A stretch of 64,000 nt of DNA from Flavihumibacter cheonanensis (GTDB lineage: Bacteria > Bacteroidota > Bacteroidia > Chitinophagales > Chitinophagaceae). Shown here piece by piece: positions 46,395 through 54,847 of the stretch. How positions within the stretch are numbered: the stretch's first letter is position 1; each line of letters opens with the position of its first letter. The position numbers were made by a program, and so were the translations under genes. The notes beneath the pieces were generated by a model. That model saw only the letters and a program-made list of their open reading frames with translations. It ran no database searches and had not been told where the DNA came from. Where the stretch lies: contig NZ_JAKRWF010000002.1 in the NCBI RefSeq assembly GCF_022352215.1, positions 496,001 through 560,000 of the forward strand, read 5' to 3'.

Positions 46395-49300
46395 ATGAAA
46401 AAAAGGATCCAGGAATTTCTGCTCTTCCTGCTGGTGAGCTGCTTTGCAACAGTAGCAATGGCCCAGTCCAGGCAGGTGTCAGGAACCGTCAAGGACAAGC
46501 AAGGCGCCCCAATCGTCGGCGCCACAGTTATTGAAAAAGGAACTACCAATGGTATCACAACAGATGATGCCGGTATGTTCAATATTACCGTTGCTGGTCC
46601 CGGCTCGGTAATTGTAATTTCTGCAATCAATTTTGGAAACAAGGAAATCACCGTTGGCCAGGAGTCCAGTTTTTCGGTAGTCCTGGAAGCCGGTACTGGC
46701 AACCTGGATGAAGTGGTAGTAACAGCGCTTGGTATCAAACGCCAGAAAAAATCGCTGGGTTACGCGGTTCAGGAAGTAAAAGGAACGGTACTGGCGGATG
46801 CCCGTGAAACCAACATGACCAATGCCTTAACTGGTAAAGTTGCCGGTTTGCAGGTGGTTCGTTCCAGTAATGGGGCAGGTGGTTCTGCAAAAATTGTATT
46901 ACGCGGGTTCACTTCTCTAACTGGCGATAACCAGCCATTGATTGTTGTTGATGGTATTCCCATTAACAATTTTACCGGTACCACTGAAAATGGATATTGG
47001 GGAGCTGGTTATGATATGGGTAATGGTTTGGGTGATATCAGTGCAGATGACATTGAAAGTATGTCTGTGCTGAAAGGTCCTTCTGCTGCTGCTCTTTACG
47101 GGTCACGCGCTGGTAATGGTGTCATTCTGATCACAACCAAATCAGGTCGCAAACAAAATGGTATCGGTTTAACTGTTGGTACCAATATTGGCGTAGAAAG
47201 TATCTTCCTGCAGCCGGAGCTTCAGAATACTTTTGGCCAGGGTGTGGATGGTGTATTCAATGAAAGAGAAGCGCAAAGCTGGGGTCCGAAAGCTGAAGGC
47301 CAGATGGTAGAAAAATGGGATGGTACTATGGCCCCTCTGGAAATCTTCGATAACGTAGGCAACTTTGTAAGAAACGGAACCAACCAGAATTACAATATTT
47401 CCTTCCAGCAGCAGTTTGGTAACACCAGTGTCTATACTTCCCTGAACAGGTTGGAAGATCGCAGTATTCTTCCGGGGAACAAGCTCACCCGTACAAACAT
47501 GACTGCCAGGGCAACCAGCCGGTTTGGCAAAAACAATCGCTGGACAACTGATACAAAAATTCAGTATAACAATACCGCAGGTTTTAACAGGCCCTCTAAT
47601 GGTCGAGATAATAGCCGTATATACACCCTGCTGACGCATCCCCGTTCTTTGGATATCCGGGATTTTTCTGCTGGGAGAGATGAATTCGGAAACATGATCT
47701 GGTATGGTGGTTTTAATGCTATCAACCCATACTGGCAGGCTAAATATGATGATCGCCGCGATTCAAGAGATCGTTTCATTCTGACTGGATCAGCTAAATA
47801 TCAGTTTACTGACTGGTTGGATGCAGAGATCAAAGCTGGTGCGGATATGTTTACCAACAACGCAACCCGCAAGCTCTATGCCGGTAGTCCGGCCGCCGCT
47901 ACCGGAAGTTATAGTACCTCCAAAGAAACCTTTATTGAAACCAATTACCAGGCCCTGATTACAGCAAAAAAGGACAATGTATTCGGAAAACTGGGCGGTA
48001 CCCTCACTGCAGGTGGAAACCTGATGACACAACGCAGCAGTTCAATTGGCGCTGGTGTAGGATTACTGGAAATACCCAACCTGTTTTCACTGAACAATGG
48101 GGTCAATAATCCAGCCGTTTCAGAAGGTTTCAGTGAAAAGAAGATCAATTCAGTATTTGGCTCAGTTGGATTGAATTATGATGGCTGGCTTTACCTGGAT
48201 GCGACTTTCCGGAATGACTGGAGCTCAGTGCTGAGCAAAGCCAATCGTTCCTATTTCTATCCTTCTGTGAGTTTGTCCTATGTAGTGACAGATATGATCG
48301 AAAATATGGGTGGCAATTTACCTGGCTGGTTAAGCTATGCTAAACTTAGAGCATCTTATGCTGAGGTAGGTAATGATATGGGTCCTTATCAATTATACAA
48401 CCTGTACTCTGTAGGTAAAGATCCGAATGGTAATACAACTGCTGGTCCGGGCGGCGTTTTCTTTGATGAAAATGTAGTCAACGAGCTGATTAAAAACCTT
48501 GAATTCGGTGCTGAATTACGTTTCTTCCGGAATCGTTTTGGACTCGACTTTAGCTGGTATAAATCGAATGCTACCAATCAGTTGATTAATCTGCCATTGG
48601 ACCCCATGAGTGGTTATGCGGCACGTAAAATCAATGCAGGAAATATCCAGAATAAAGGTGTTGAAATTGTTTTTGATGCCCGTGTATTAGATAATCCAAA
48701 AGGTTTGAATTGGAATATTCAGGCAAACTTTAGCAGGAACCTGAACGAAGTGATTGATATTGAAAAATCACTGGGAGTAACTCAATACTCTCTGGGTGGA
48801 TTTGATGATCTTGCAATCCGTGCTGTTGCTGGAGGATTGTATGGTGAGATCTGGGGACATGGATTCCGCAGAGTGGACGATGAAAACAGCCCCTTCTTCG
48901 GTCAGCTTCTGTTAAGCGGAGCAGGTGTACCACAACGTGATCCGGTTCAGAAATTGCTGGGAGACCAGCAGGCAAGATCTATGCTGGGTATTACCAACAG
49001 CTTTAACTATAAAGGATTTAATTTCTCCTTTATGGTGGATGGTCGTTTCGGTGGAAAAATGTTCTCTGCAACCCATGTAGCTTTGGAACGCTTTGGCAAC
49101 GCAGCTTCCACTGTTAAGAATGGCGCCCGGGAAAATTTTGTTGTTGATGGTGTAATCAGTGATGGAGCGGGTGGTTATACAAAAAGCACCGTAGCAGTAA
49201 GCCCTCAACTTTATTACCAGGCAGTATCTACTGCTAATAACCTGGGTATTCATGAAGCTTATTTATTTGACGCAAGCAATATTCGGTTGAGAAATGTTCA

Positions 49301-49517
49301 GTTAGGATATAATTTACCGAAATCTGTATTAGGAAATTCTCCTATTCTTCGCGCAAGGATCACTGTTAGTTGTAACAATGTCTGGATGATTTCCAGTAAG
49401 ATGAAGGGCATCGATCCGGAATCAACGTTTGCAACCGGATCCAATGCGGTTGGTTTTGAAAATGGAGCACCTCCAACTATGCGTTCTTTCCTTTTTGGTC
49501 TTCAATTAGGCTTCTAA
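46395..49517 (+). CDS. SusC/RagA-family TonB-dependent receptor (no STN domain)
   Basis: A 1040-residue outer-membrane receptor. A signal peptide (ending AMAQ) is followed by the carboxypeptidase-regulatory-like domain (SGTVKDKQGAPIVGATVIEKG), a DEVVVTALGIKRQKK TonB-box-like stretch, the plug domain (NALTGKVAGLQVV, PSAAALYGSRAGNGVILITT) and the barrel ending in FGLQLGF. Unlike the receptor at 6.1 kb it has no STN domain, so it is not an ECF-signalling receptor. It is flanked by ROK regulators instead. The substrate is probably a saccharide, on the basis of those regulators alone. Confidence 0.96.
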   Translation: MKKRIQEFLLFLLVSCFATVAMAQSRQVSGTVKDKQGAPIVGATVIEKGTTNGITTDDAGMFNITVAGPGSVIVISAINFGNKEITVGQESSFSVVLEAGTGNLDEVVVTALGIKRQKKSLGYAVQEVKGTVLADARETNMTNALTGKVAGLQVVRSSNGAGGSAKIVLRGFTSLTGDNQPLIVVDGIPINNFTGTTENGYWGAGYDMGNGLGDISADDIESMSVLKGPSAAALYGSRAGNGVILITTKSGRKQNGIGLTVGTNIGVESIFLQPELQNTFGQGVDGVFNEREAQSWGPKAEGQMVEKWDGTMAPLEIFDNVGNFVRNGTNQNYNISFQQQFGNTSVYTSLNRLEDRSILPGNKLTRTNMTARATSRFGKNNRWTTDTKIQYNNTAGFNRPSNGRDNSRIYTLLTHPRSLDIRDFSAGRDEFGNMIWYGGFNAINPYWQAKYDDRRDSRDRFILTGSAKYQFTDWLDAEIKAGADMFTNNATRKLYAGSPAAATGSYSTSKETFIETNYQALITAKKDNVFGKLGGTLTAGGNLMTQRSSSIGAGVGLLEIPNLFSLNNGVNNPAVSEGFSEKKINSVFGSVGLNYDGWLYLDATFRNDWSSVLSKANRSYFYPSVSLSYVVTDMIENMGGNLPGWLSYAKLRASYAEVGNDMGPYQLYNLYSVGKDPNGNTTAGPGGVFFDENVVNELIKNLEFGAELRFFRNRFGLDFSWYKSNATNQLINLPLDPMSGYAARKINAGNIQNKGVEIVFDARVLDNPKGLNWNIQANFSRNLNEVIDIEKSLGVTQYSLGGFDDLAIRAVAGGLYGEIWGHGFRRVDDENSPFFGQLLLSGAGVPQRDPVQKLLGDQQARSMLGITNSFNYKGFNFSFMVDGRFGGKMFSATHVALERFGNAASTVKNGARENFVVDGVISDGAGGYTKSTVAVSPQLYYQAVSTANNLGIHEAYLFDASNIRLRNVQLGYNLPKSVLGNSPILRARITVSCNNVWMISSKMKGIDPESTFATGSNAVGFENGAPPTMRSFLFGLQLGF

Positions 49518-49534
49518 CCTCAAAAAAAAATTGT

Positions 49535-51448
49535 ATGAAACATAATTTGAAAACAATTGCCTTATCAGCAGTCGCCGGCTTGGGACTCTTCTCTTCGTGC
49601 AGCAAATTTGACGAGATTAATGAGAATCCATATGGAGCCGGTTCACAGCAGGTTCAGGTGGAATATTTTATCAACGGATCGATTATTGGAGCTCAACAGG
49701 ATCCGCATATCGCTGAGCGTATTTTTGTACTGTATTGGAAAACTGCGGGACACCAGCAATTTGGTGGTGGAATTTCCAGCGGTGGTTACAATGATGGCTG
49801 GTCTTCTGATTATTGGAGTCGCGGATATGCTGCTGGCTGGTTGGCCAGTGTGAACTCTGGTATCACGGTAGCCAATGAACAAATTGCCTCTGGCAACATC
49901 AAGCCCTACACCAATAATTTGCTCCAGGTAGCCCGTATCTGGCGTGCTTACCTGATGAGTGAGCTGGCTGACACTTTCGGACCTATTCCACTGGATGGCT
50001 TTCAGGGTTCCACACCAACCTACTCCAGTGAAAAGGATGTCTATTATTTTATGCTGGATGAATTGAAAGATGCAAGTGCTAAACTAGACCTTGCCGTTAG
50101 TCCCGCTGCAGTTGCCAAATTTGATCCGGTGTATGGATACAATTGGGCTAACTGGCAGAAATTTTCCAACTCTCTGCGTATGCGTTTTGCCATGCGCCTT
50201 TCCGAAGTGGATGCTGCGAAGGCCAAAGCAGAGTTTGAAGCCGCAGCTGCTGGACCTTTCATTACTACACTTGGTGAAACTTTCCAGGTGGCTGAAAAGC
50301 CGGGATGGGATGCGCTTACCGGTGTGATGACCCGTGAATGGAATGCGTTCTTTATTTCAGCTACGTTGAATAACCTGTATTTGAACCTGGGTGGTGTAAA
50401 ATCTGAGGATCAGTTAGCTTCCTCTTATGCAGCGAAAATTAAACCTGCGGATTATATGGGTATCCGGTTGGAGAATCATTTCGCAACCAAAACCAATGAT
50501 CCTTCTGCTGGATTCTGGCTGGATGGTTTGCCAAATGTGATTGATCCTCGTGCGTATAAAACGTTTGCTATTCCCGGCGACTTTTCGAATGCTAATTTTA
50601 ATTATTACCCCTCCTGGAACAATGATGCCAGAACCACTACGCGTAATCTCCTGGCTGAAGATGGTTCAGCCTGGAAAGCAGTGGATGCGACCATGAGCTG
50701 GAATGCATCCGCCAACGGCGATTGGGGTGTTAAAGGATCCCGGAACCAGGTGCGTGCCTATCCTGGAACCATGCCCAGACTTGCCAATAATTTCAGGAAT
50801 AGTAGCAACAGACGGATATTTTTTGCTGCCTGGGAATCCTATTTCCTGGTAGCAGAAGCCGCAGTCCGCAACTGGACAGTTCCCATGGGCGGTCAACAGG
50901 CTTATGAAGAAGGAGTTAAATCCAGTTTTGAATATTGGGGCGTTAGTTCTTTTGTGAATAATTACCTGACTTCTGATTCCTACAACAGAGCGGGCACATC
51001 AGTAGCCTGGGGACATACGGTAGAGCCACCAGCCACCTATGCGATGAATTATGTGGATGGTTATACCAATGCAAACGGTGTTGCTCAAATTAAATACCCT
51101 GAAAACACCTTGTATAAAAATGGTACAGTAAAAAATGATCACCTTACTAAGATCATTACTCAAAAATTCATTGCACAAAACCCCTGGTTACCGCTCGAAA
51201 CATGGAGTGATCACAGAAGATTGGGGCTGCCATTCTTTGAAAATCCGGCTGTTGAGAATCCGCTGGTAAACATGCCGGATCTGACTGCCGCCAATTACAC
51301 TACCAGCAGTGTGAAATTTTTCCCTCAGCGCGTGCGGTACCCCTCTTCATTTGCTAACAGCAATCCAAAGGGATATGAACAGGCTGTTGCTTTGTTAGGT
51401 GGAGTTGATGGTGTTCTTACACCACTCTGGTGGGCGAAAAAACCATAA
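49535..51448 (+). CDS. SusD/RagB-family lipoprotein
   Basis: A 637-residue SusD homologue of the SusD-like_2 group, longer than the 470-residue one at 9.6 kb because of inserts in the middle and near the C-terminus. The signal ends in a lipobox (LGLFSSC), followed by SKFDEINENPYG. Conserved parts include LMSELADTFGPIPLDGF and KFSNSLRMRFAMRLSEVD. The C-terminal region has FIAQNPWLPLETWSDHRRLGLP and FFPQRVRYP. It binds substrate at the cell surface with the SusC partner 17 bp upstream. A strong terminator follows. Confidence 0.93.
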   Translation: MKHNLKTIALSAVAGLGLFSSCSKFDEINENPYGAGSQQVQVEYFINGSIIGAQQDPHIAERIFVLYWKTAGHQQFGGGISSGGYNDGWSSDYWSRGYAAGWLASVNSGITVANEQIASGNIKPYTNNLLQVARIWRAYLMSELADTFGPIPLDGFQGSTPTYSSEKDVYYFMLDELKDASAKLDLAVSPAAVAKFDPVYGYNWANWQKFSNSLRMRFAMRLSEVDAAKAKAEFEAAAAGPFITTLGETFQVAEKPGWDALTGVMTREWNAFFISATLNNLYLNLGGVKSEDQLASSYAAKIKPADYMGIRLENHFATKTNDPSAGFWLDGLPNVIDPRAYKTFAIPGDFSNANFNYYPSWNNDARTTTRNLLAEDGSAWKAVDATMSWNASANGDWGVKGSRNQVRAYPGTMPRLANNFRNSSNRRIFFAAWESYFLVAEAAVRNWTVPMGGQQAYEEGVKSSFEYWGVSSFVNNYLTSDSYNRAGTSVAWGHTVEPPATYAMNYVDGYTNANGVAQIKYPENTLYKNGTVKNDHLTKIITQKFIAQNPWLPLETWSDHRRLGLPFFENPAVENPLVNMPDLTAANYTTSSVKFFPQRVRYPSSFANSNPKGYEQAVALLGGVDGVLTPLWWAKKP

Positions 51449-51490
51449 AATATACTGTTCCACCCGATTGGGTAAACAATTAGTAGCAGG

Positions 51491-51518
51491 GGCTGTCTCT
51501 TTTGAGGCAGCCTCTTTT
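51491..51518 (+). terminator. Intrinsic terminator after susD copy 2
   Basis: GGCTGTCTC (51491-51499) pairs with GAGGCAGCC (51504-51512), one G-T wobble, around a TTTT loop, and is followed by TCTTTTA. It ends the susCD transcript before the second ROK gene, so that gene should have its own promoter. Confidence 0.85.
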
Positions 51519-51577
51519 ACTATCCATCGAACCACGAAAAGGTAAAATTTGTAAATTATTTGGTATTTTAAATATAT

Positions 51578-52795
51578 ATGTCGCCAAAAATTGAAGTTTA
51601 CAAAGGAAGGATCCTGAAAGAATTGTGCTTTGGAAAACTACTGTCTGCTTCAGAATTGAGTAATCGGATTCAGCGAAGCTTGCCTCTTACCATCCGGGTC
51701 CTGGATGAATTGGTGAAGGAAGGGATGATTTTCGAGAAAGGGTTTGCGCCTTCAACAGGTGGACGAAGACCTCAGGTGTATTCACTTGCACCAGAGCGCA
51801 TGTATGCCATTGCCATTGCAATGGACCAGTTAACCACCAAAATTGCATTGGTTGATCTCGAGAATTTTAAAAGTATAAATGAAAAACGAATCAGTCTGCC
51901 ATTGAAAGATAACCCGGGTTCTCTAGGGGAACTGATCGACCTGATTAAAAACTATCTGCAGGAAATTCCGGTACCTGCAAATAAAATCCTTGGCGTTGGT
52001 ATAGGCATGCCCGGTTTTATTGATCTTACCACCGGAGTTAATTATTCATTCTTCGAAAACAATGGTAAAAGTATTCCAGACCGAATGCAGCAGGAGCTGG
52101 GATTACCAGTATACCTCGACAATGATTCCAGTTTGATTGCCCTTGCAGAATTAAAACTGGGAGGGTCAAAAGGCAAAAACAATGTAATGGTCATCAATCT
52201 TTCCTGGGGAATTGGCCTGGGTATGATTGTGAATGGTTCACTTTTCAGGGGGTACAATGGTTTCGCCGGAGAATTCAGTCATATCCCTCTATTTAACAAC
52301 AACAAGCTCTGCGATTGCGGGAAAATGGGTTGCCTCGAAACTGAAGCGTCCATGAAAGTGCTGGTTAATAAAGTTAGAGAAGGAATTGAATCAGGTCGTG
52401 TTACCAGCATAAAAACCTTGCCTGAAGATATTGATAGTGCGTTCGAGCTGATTATCCAGGCTGCGATCCGGGGAGACCAGCTGGCAGTGGAGTTGATTTC
52501 CGAAATCGCGCTTATTATCGGCAAAGGAATTGCCATCCTCACGCATATCATGAATCCGGAAGAAATTGTATTAAGTGGAAGAGGTGCCGCTGCCGGCAGG
52601 TTGTTAGTTCCCCCTATTCAACAAGCCTTGAACAGGTATTGCATACCCCGGCTTACTGCCCATACTCAGTTGAGAATATCCGACTTGAACAAAGAAGCAG
52701 AACTCTTTGGAGCCGCCGCATTGGTGGTAGAACAGTTGGATAAGCGATTCAGAAACAATCGCACCAATCCTGAAAATTATCCATTTGCAGCCTAA
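51578..52795 (+). CDS. ROK-family transcriptional regulator, copy 2
   Basis: A 405-residue paralogue of the regulator at 45134, with near-identical segments throughout: the helix-turn-helix (VYKGRILKELCFGKLLSASELSNRI), STGGRRPQVYSLAPERMYAIAIAMDQL, YLDNDSSLIALAELKLGG, the zinc motif CDCGKMGCLETEAS and LSGRGAAAG...PPIQQALNRYCIPRL. It follows the SusCD pair but is separated from it by a terminator. Two close ROK copies on either side of one SusCD pair suggest a duplication, with either a shared or a divided effector range. The glucokinase-type catalytic Asp context (NDSS) is altered, fitting a regulator rather than a kinase. Confidence 0.92.
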   Translation: MSPKIEVYKGRILKELCFGKLLSASELSNRIQRSLPLTIRVLDELVKEGMIFEKGFAPSTGGRRPQVYSLAPERMYAIAIAMDQLTTKIALVDLENFKSINEKRISLPLKDNPGSLGELIDLIKNYLQEIPVPANKILGVGIGMPGFIDLTTGVNYSFFENNGKSIPDRMQQELGLPVYLDNDSSLIALAELKLGGSKGKNNVMVINLSWGIGLGMIVNGSLFRGYNGFAGEFSHIPLFNNNKLCDCGKMGCLETEASMKVLVNKVREGIESGRVTSIKTLPEDIDSAFELIIQAAIRGDQLAVELISEIALIIGKGIAILTHIMNPEEIVLSGRGAAAGRLLVPPIQQALNRYCIPRLTAHTQLRISDLNKEAELFGAAALVVEQLDKRFRNNRTNPENYPFAA

Positions 52796-52803
52796 GCACT
52801 TGT

Positions 52804-53106
52804 TTATCGGGCATTAATCGTGAGCGCATTTCCTGGCTTACGAAACAGGAATCGCTGCGCCAGCCAGCCAAGTGTAAAACTGGGGACAAAATCTGTAAAG
52901 GGCAGGAGTTCTTCCGCAAAAGCGAAAAATCCCCCAAGGGCTCCCTTCCACCCGCCAAATAATTTAAAAAACAACAATCCTGATATCGGCGCCCAGATCA
53001 GATCGCCGAATTCACCCAATACCGGTATTGCGTAGGTAAAGTATCCAACCAGGTCTAGCGCCAGGCAGATTAAAAGAGAAGGTGTCTTTGGATAGGAGTT
53101 TGTCAT
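52804..53106 (-). CDS. Small membrane protein of unknown function
   Basis: The ATG at 53106 gives 100 residues. Hydrophobic stretches are LLICLALDLVGYFTYAIPVLG, LIWAPISGLLFFKLFG and a shorter amphipathic part with FAFAEELLPFTDFVPSFTLGWL. The acidic and aromatic residues inside the helices (GEFGDLIWAP, AEELLPFTDF) look conserved and may form a binding site. I do not recognise a named family. It is divergent from the thioredoxin-ApbE cassette and might share its control region. Confidence 0.6.
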   Translation of the reverse strand: MTNSYPKTPSLLICLALDLVGYFTYAIPVLGEFGDLIWAPISGLLFFKLFGGWKGALGGFFAFAEELLPFTDFVPSFTLGWLAQRFLFRKPGNALTINAR

Positions 53107-53167
53107 GCACAAGTAGACGTGGTAAAAACTGTAAAAGTTGTATTCCAATTAGGAAAATCAGGTTCAA

Positions 53168-53185
53168 ATGTGAGAAATATCACAT
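53168..53185. promoter_or_regulatory. CRP/FNR-type dyad
   Basis: ATGTGA-N6-TCACAT is a perfect 6-bp dyad with the arm sequence and 6-bp spacing of the E. coli CRP site. It lies 47-64 bp before the thioredoxin-like gene. Whether a Bacteroidota CRP-family protein uses this motif is inference. Confidence 0.45.
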
Positions 53186-53188
53186 GAG

Positions 53189-53231
53189 TGAGATTAGAAT
53201 GAGATTAGATTCACATTAAAATAAGATTAAA
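53189..53231 (+). promoter_or_regulatory. Four 11-bp phased direct repeats abutting the start codon
   Basis: TGAGATTAGA (53189), TGAGATTAGA (53200), TCACATTAAA (53211) and TAAGATTAAA (53222) are spaced exactly 11 bp apart and end directly at the ATG at 53232. The first two are identical and the last two share ATTAAA. Such helical-turn spacing is typical of tandem binding of OmpR-type response regulators. No clear -7 box is seen inside the array. Confidence 0.55.
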
Positions 53232-53666
53232 ATGCCCTTTCTGATCTCTGTCCTACTCCTAATATACCAGGCTATTGCTCCTGTTTGGATGCTCGATTTT
53301 TCGGAAGCGCAACAACAGGCAAAACAGGAACACAAGCAGATATTATTGAATTTTTCCGGCTCAGACTGGTGCGGACCCTGTATCCGGCTTACAAAGGATG
53401 TATTTCAATCTCCTGAATTTGAAGTCCTGGCTGCCAAAGAATTGGTACTGGTCAGGGCAGATTTTCCCAGATCCAAAAAGAACCAGTTGTCCGCAGAGCA
53501 GCAGCATAAGAACGATGCACTGGCGGAACGCTATAATACCAAAGGAAGTTTTCCATTAACGCTTCTCCTGGATGAAGATGGTGTAGTCATAAAAAGTTGG
53601 GAAGGCTACCCGGAAAACAAAGCAACCGGATTTTTAAACGAATTACGTACCCTCACCCATGAATAA
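53232..53666 (+). CDS. Periplasmic thioredoxin-like protein
   Basis: A 144-residue thioredoxin-fold protein with an N-terminal signal/anchor (FLISVLLLIYQAIAP). The active site is Trp46-Cys47-Gly-Pro-Cys50 in SDWCGPC, followed by the DUF255-like pattern LTKDVFQSPEF. The cis-proline region is SFPLTLLLDEDG. It should reduce or isomerise disulfides outside the cytoplasm. It is the first gene of a cassette with apbE, a DUF4266 lipoprotein and a DUF3570 outer-membrane protein, and overlaps apbE by 8 bp, so the four probably act together. Confidence 0.88.
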   Translation: MPFLISVLLLIYQAIAPVWMLDFSEAQQQAKQEHKQILLNFSGSDWCGPCIRLTKDVFQSPEFEVLAAKELVLVRADFPRSKKNQLSAEQQHKNDALAERYNTKGSFPLTLLLDEDGVVIKSWEGYPENKATGFLNELRTLTHE

Positions 53667-54615
53667 AGATCTTAAACTACTTCAGTCAAACGGAAACCTG
53701 AGAAAACGATCCCTTCGCCTGATGGGTAATCGATTTGAAATTACGGTGCACGAGCCTGATGAAAACAGGGCCGCCTGGTTGATCGAACTGGCAATTGCTG
53801 AAATCAGCAGAATAGAAGGGTTACTGTCCACCTTTCTTCCGGAAAGTGAAACAAATCGTATTAATGAAATGGCCGGAATTACTCCTGTTGAAGTATCAGG
53901 AGAAATGATCGCATTGATCCAGCGCGCCCAACGAATTTCAGAGCTCACCCAGGGCGCTTTTGATTTGTCTTATGGATCCGTTGATAAACGACTCTGGAAT
54001 TTTGACCTTTCCATGAAATCGCTGCCCGATGCTGCAATTGCCAGGAAAGCGGTGAGATTGATCAACTTTCGAAATATTGAAGTCGATCCCCTGAACCGGA
54101 CTGTTTTTCTGAAAGAGAAAGGGATGCGGATCGGTTTTGGTGGAATCGGCAAAGGATATGCTGCAGATCGCGCCAAAGAAGTATTGGTTAAAGAAGGGGT
54201 GACCAGTGGAATTGTAAACGCTTCAGGTGATCTTACTACCTGGGGTAAACAGGAGAATGGGGAACCCTGGACCATCGGAATAGCAGATCCCAATGCAGCC
54301 AGTCACTTGTTCTCCTATATCAACATTACCGATATGTCTGTTGCCACTTCCGGCAACTATGAAAAGTTTGTAGAGATAAATGGAAAACGATATTCCCACA
54401 CCATCGACCCTCGTACAGGCATGCCTGTTAGTGGAATAAAAAGTGTAACGATTATTAGTCCGTTTGCAGAACTCTCTGATGTGCTTGCTACTCCTGTTAT
54501 GATCATGGGAACAGAAATAGGCCTGGATATGCTGAACCAGATGAAACAGGTGGCTGCGCTCATTATTGATGATTCAAACCGATTAAAGACAACCCGAAAT
54601 ATTCAATTGATATGA
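53659..54615 (+). CDS. apbE: FAD:protein FMN transferase
   Basis: A 318-residue ApbE homologue. The signature GGIGKGYAADRA (161-172), the NASGDLTTWG loop, VATSGNYEKF and HTIDPRTGMPVS (247-258), which carries metal-binding residues, are all present. ApbE attaches FMN from FAD to a Ser/Thr of target proteins. I see no signal peptide or lipobox at the N-terminus, whereas many ApbE proteins are periplasmic lipoproteins, so flavinylation may happen before export. No classical target (RnfG, NqrC or an FMN-bind domain) is in the window. Its ends overlap both neighbours (8 bp and 4 bp). Confidence 0.94.
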   Translation: MNKDLKLLQSNGNLRKRSLRLMGNRFEITVHEPDENRAAWLIELAIAEISRIEGLLSTFLPESETNRINEMAGITPVEVSGEMIALIQRAQRISELTQGAFDLSYGSVDKRLWNFDLSMKSLPDAAIARKAVRLINFRNIEVDPLNRTVFLKEKGMRIGFGGIGKGYAADRAKEVLVKEGVTSGIVNASGDLTTWGKQENGEPWTIGIADPNAASHLFSYINITDMSVATSGNYEKFVEINGKRYSHTIDPRTGMPVSGIKSVTIISPFAELSDVLATPVMIMGTEIGLDMLNQMKQVAALIIDDSNRLKTTRNIQLI

Positions 54616-54824
54616 TACAAAAAGTGATAGCAGGTATTTTATTGCTAACCGCACTCAACAGTTGCCAGGTGGTAAAAGAGTTTCAGAAGAATCGACTTAA
54701 TGATGCGGAGATGATATTAGGAAACCGTAAGGTGGAGAAAACGGAACTCAGCTTTCAATCCTACAGGGAAGGCGCTTCTGGTGCGAATGCCGGTAAATCC
54801 GGTGGTGGTTGTGGTTGCAATTAA
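54612..54824 (+). CDS. DUF4266 small lipoprotein with Gly/Cys-rich tail
   Basis: A 70-residue lipoprotein. The signal ends in a lipobox with Cys18 (TALNSC). The mature 53 residues contain NRKVEKTELSFQSYREGASG and end in GKSGGGCGCN, matching what I know of the DUF4266 family. The tail has two Cys separated by Gly and several Ser, which suggests a metal-binding, redox or modification site. It overlaps apbE by 4 bp and is followed 23 bp later by the DUF3570 gene. It is the most likely candidate in the cassette for modification or redox exchange with the thioredoxin, but that is inference. Confidence 0.88.
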   Translation: MIQKVIAGILLLTALNSCQVVKEFQKNRLNDAEMILGNRKVEKTELSFQSYREGASGANAGKSGGGCGCN

Positions 54825-54847
54825 AAATTGAAGAAGAAAACGAGTAC

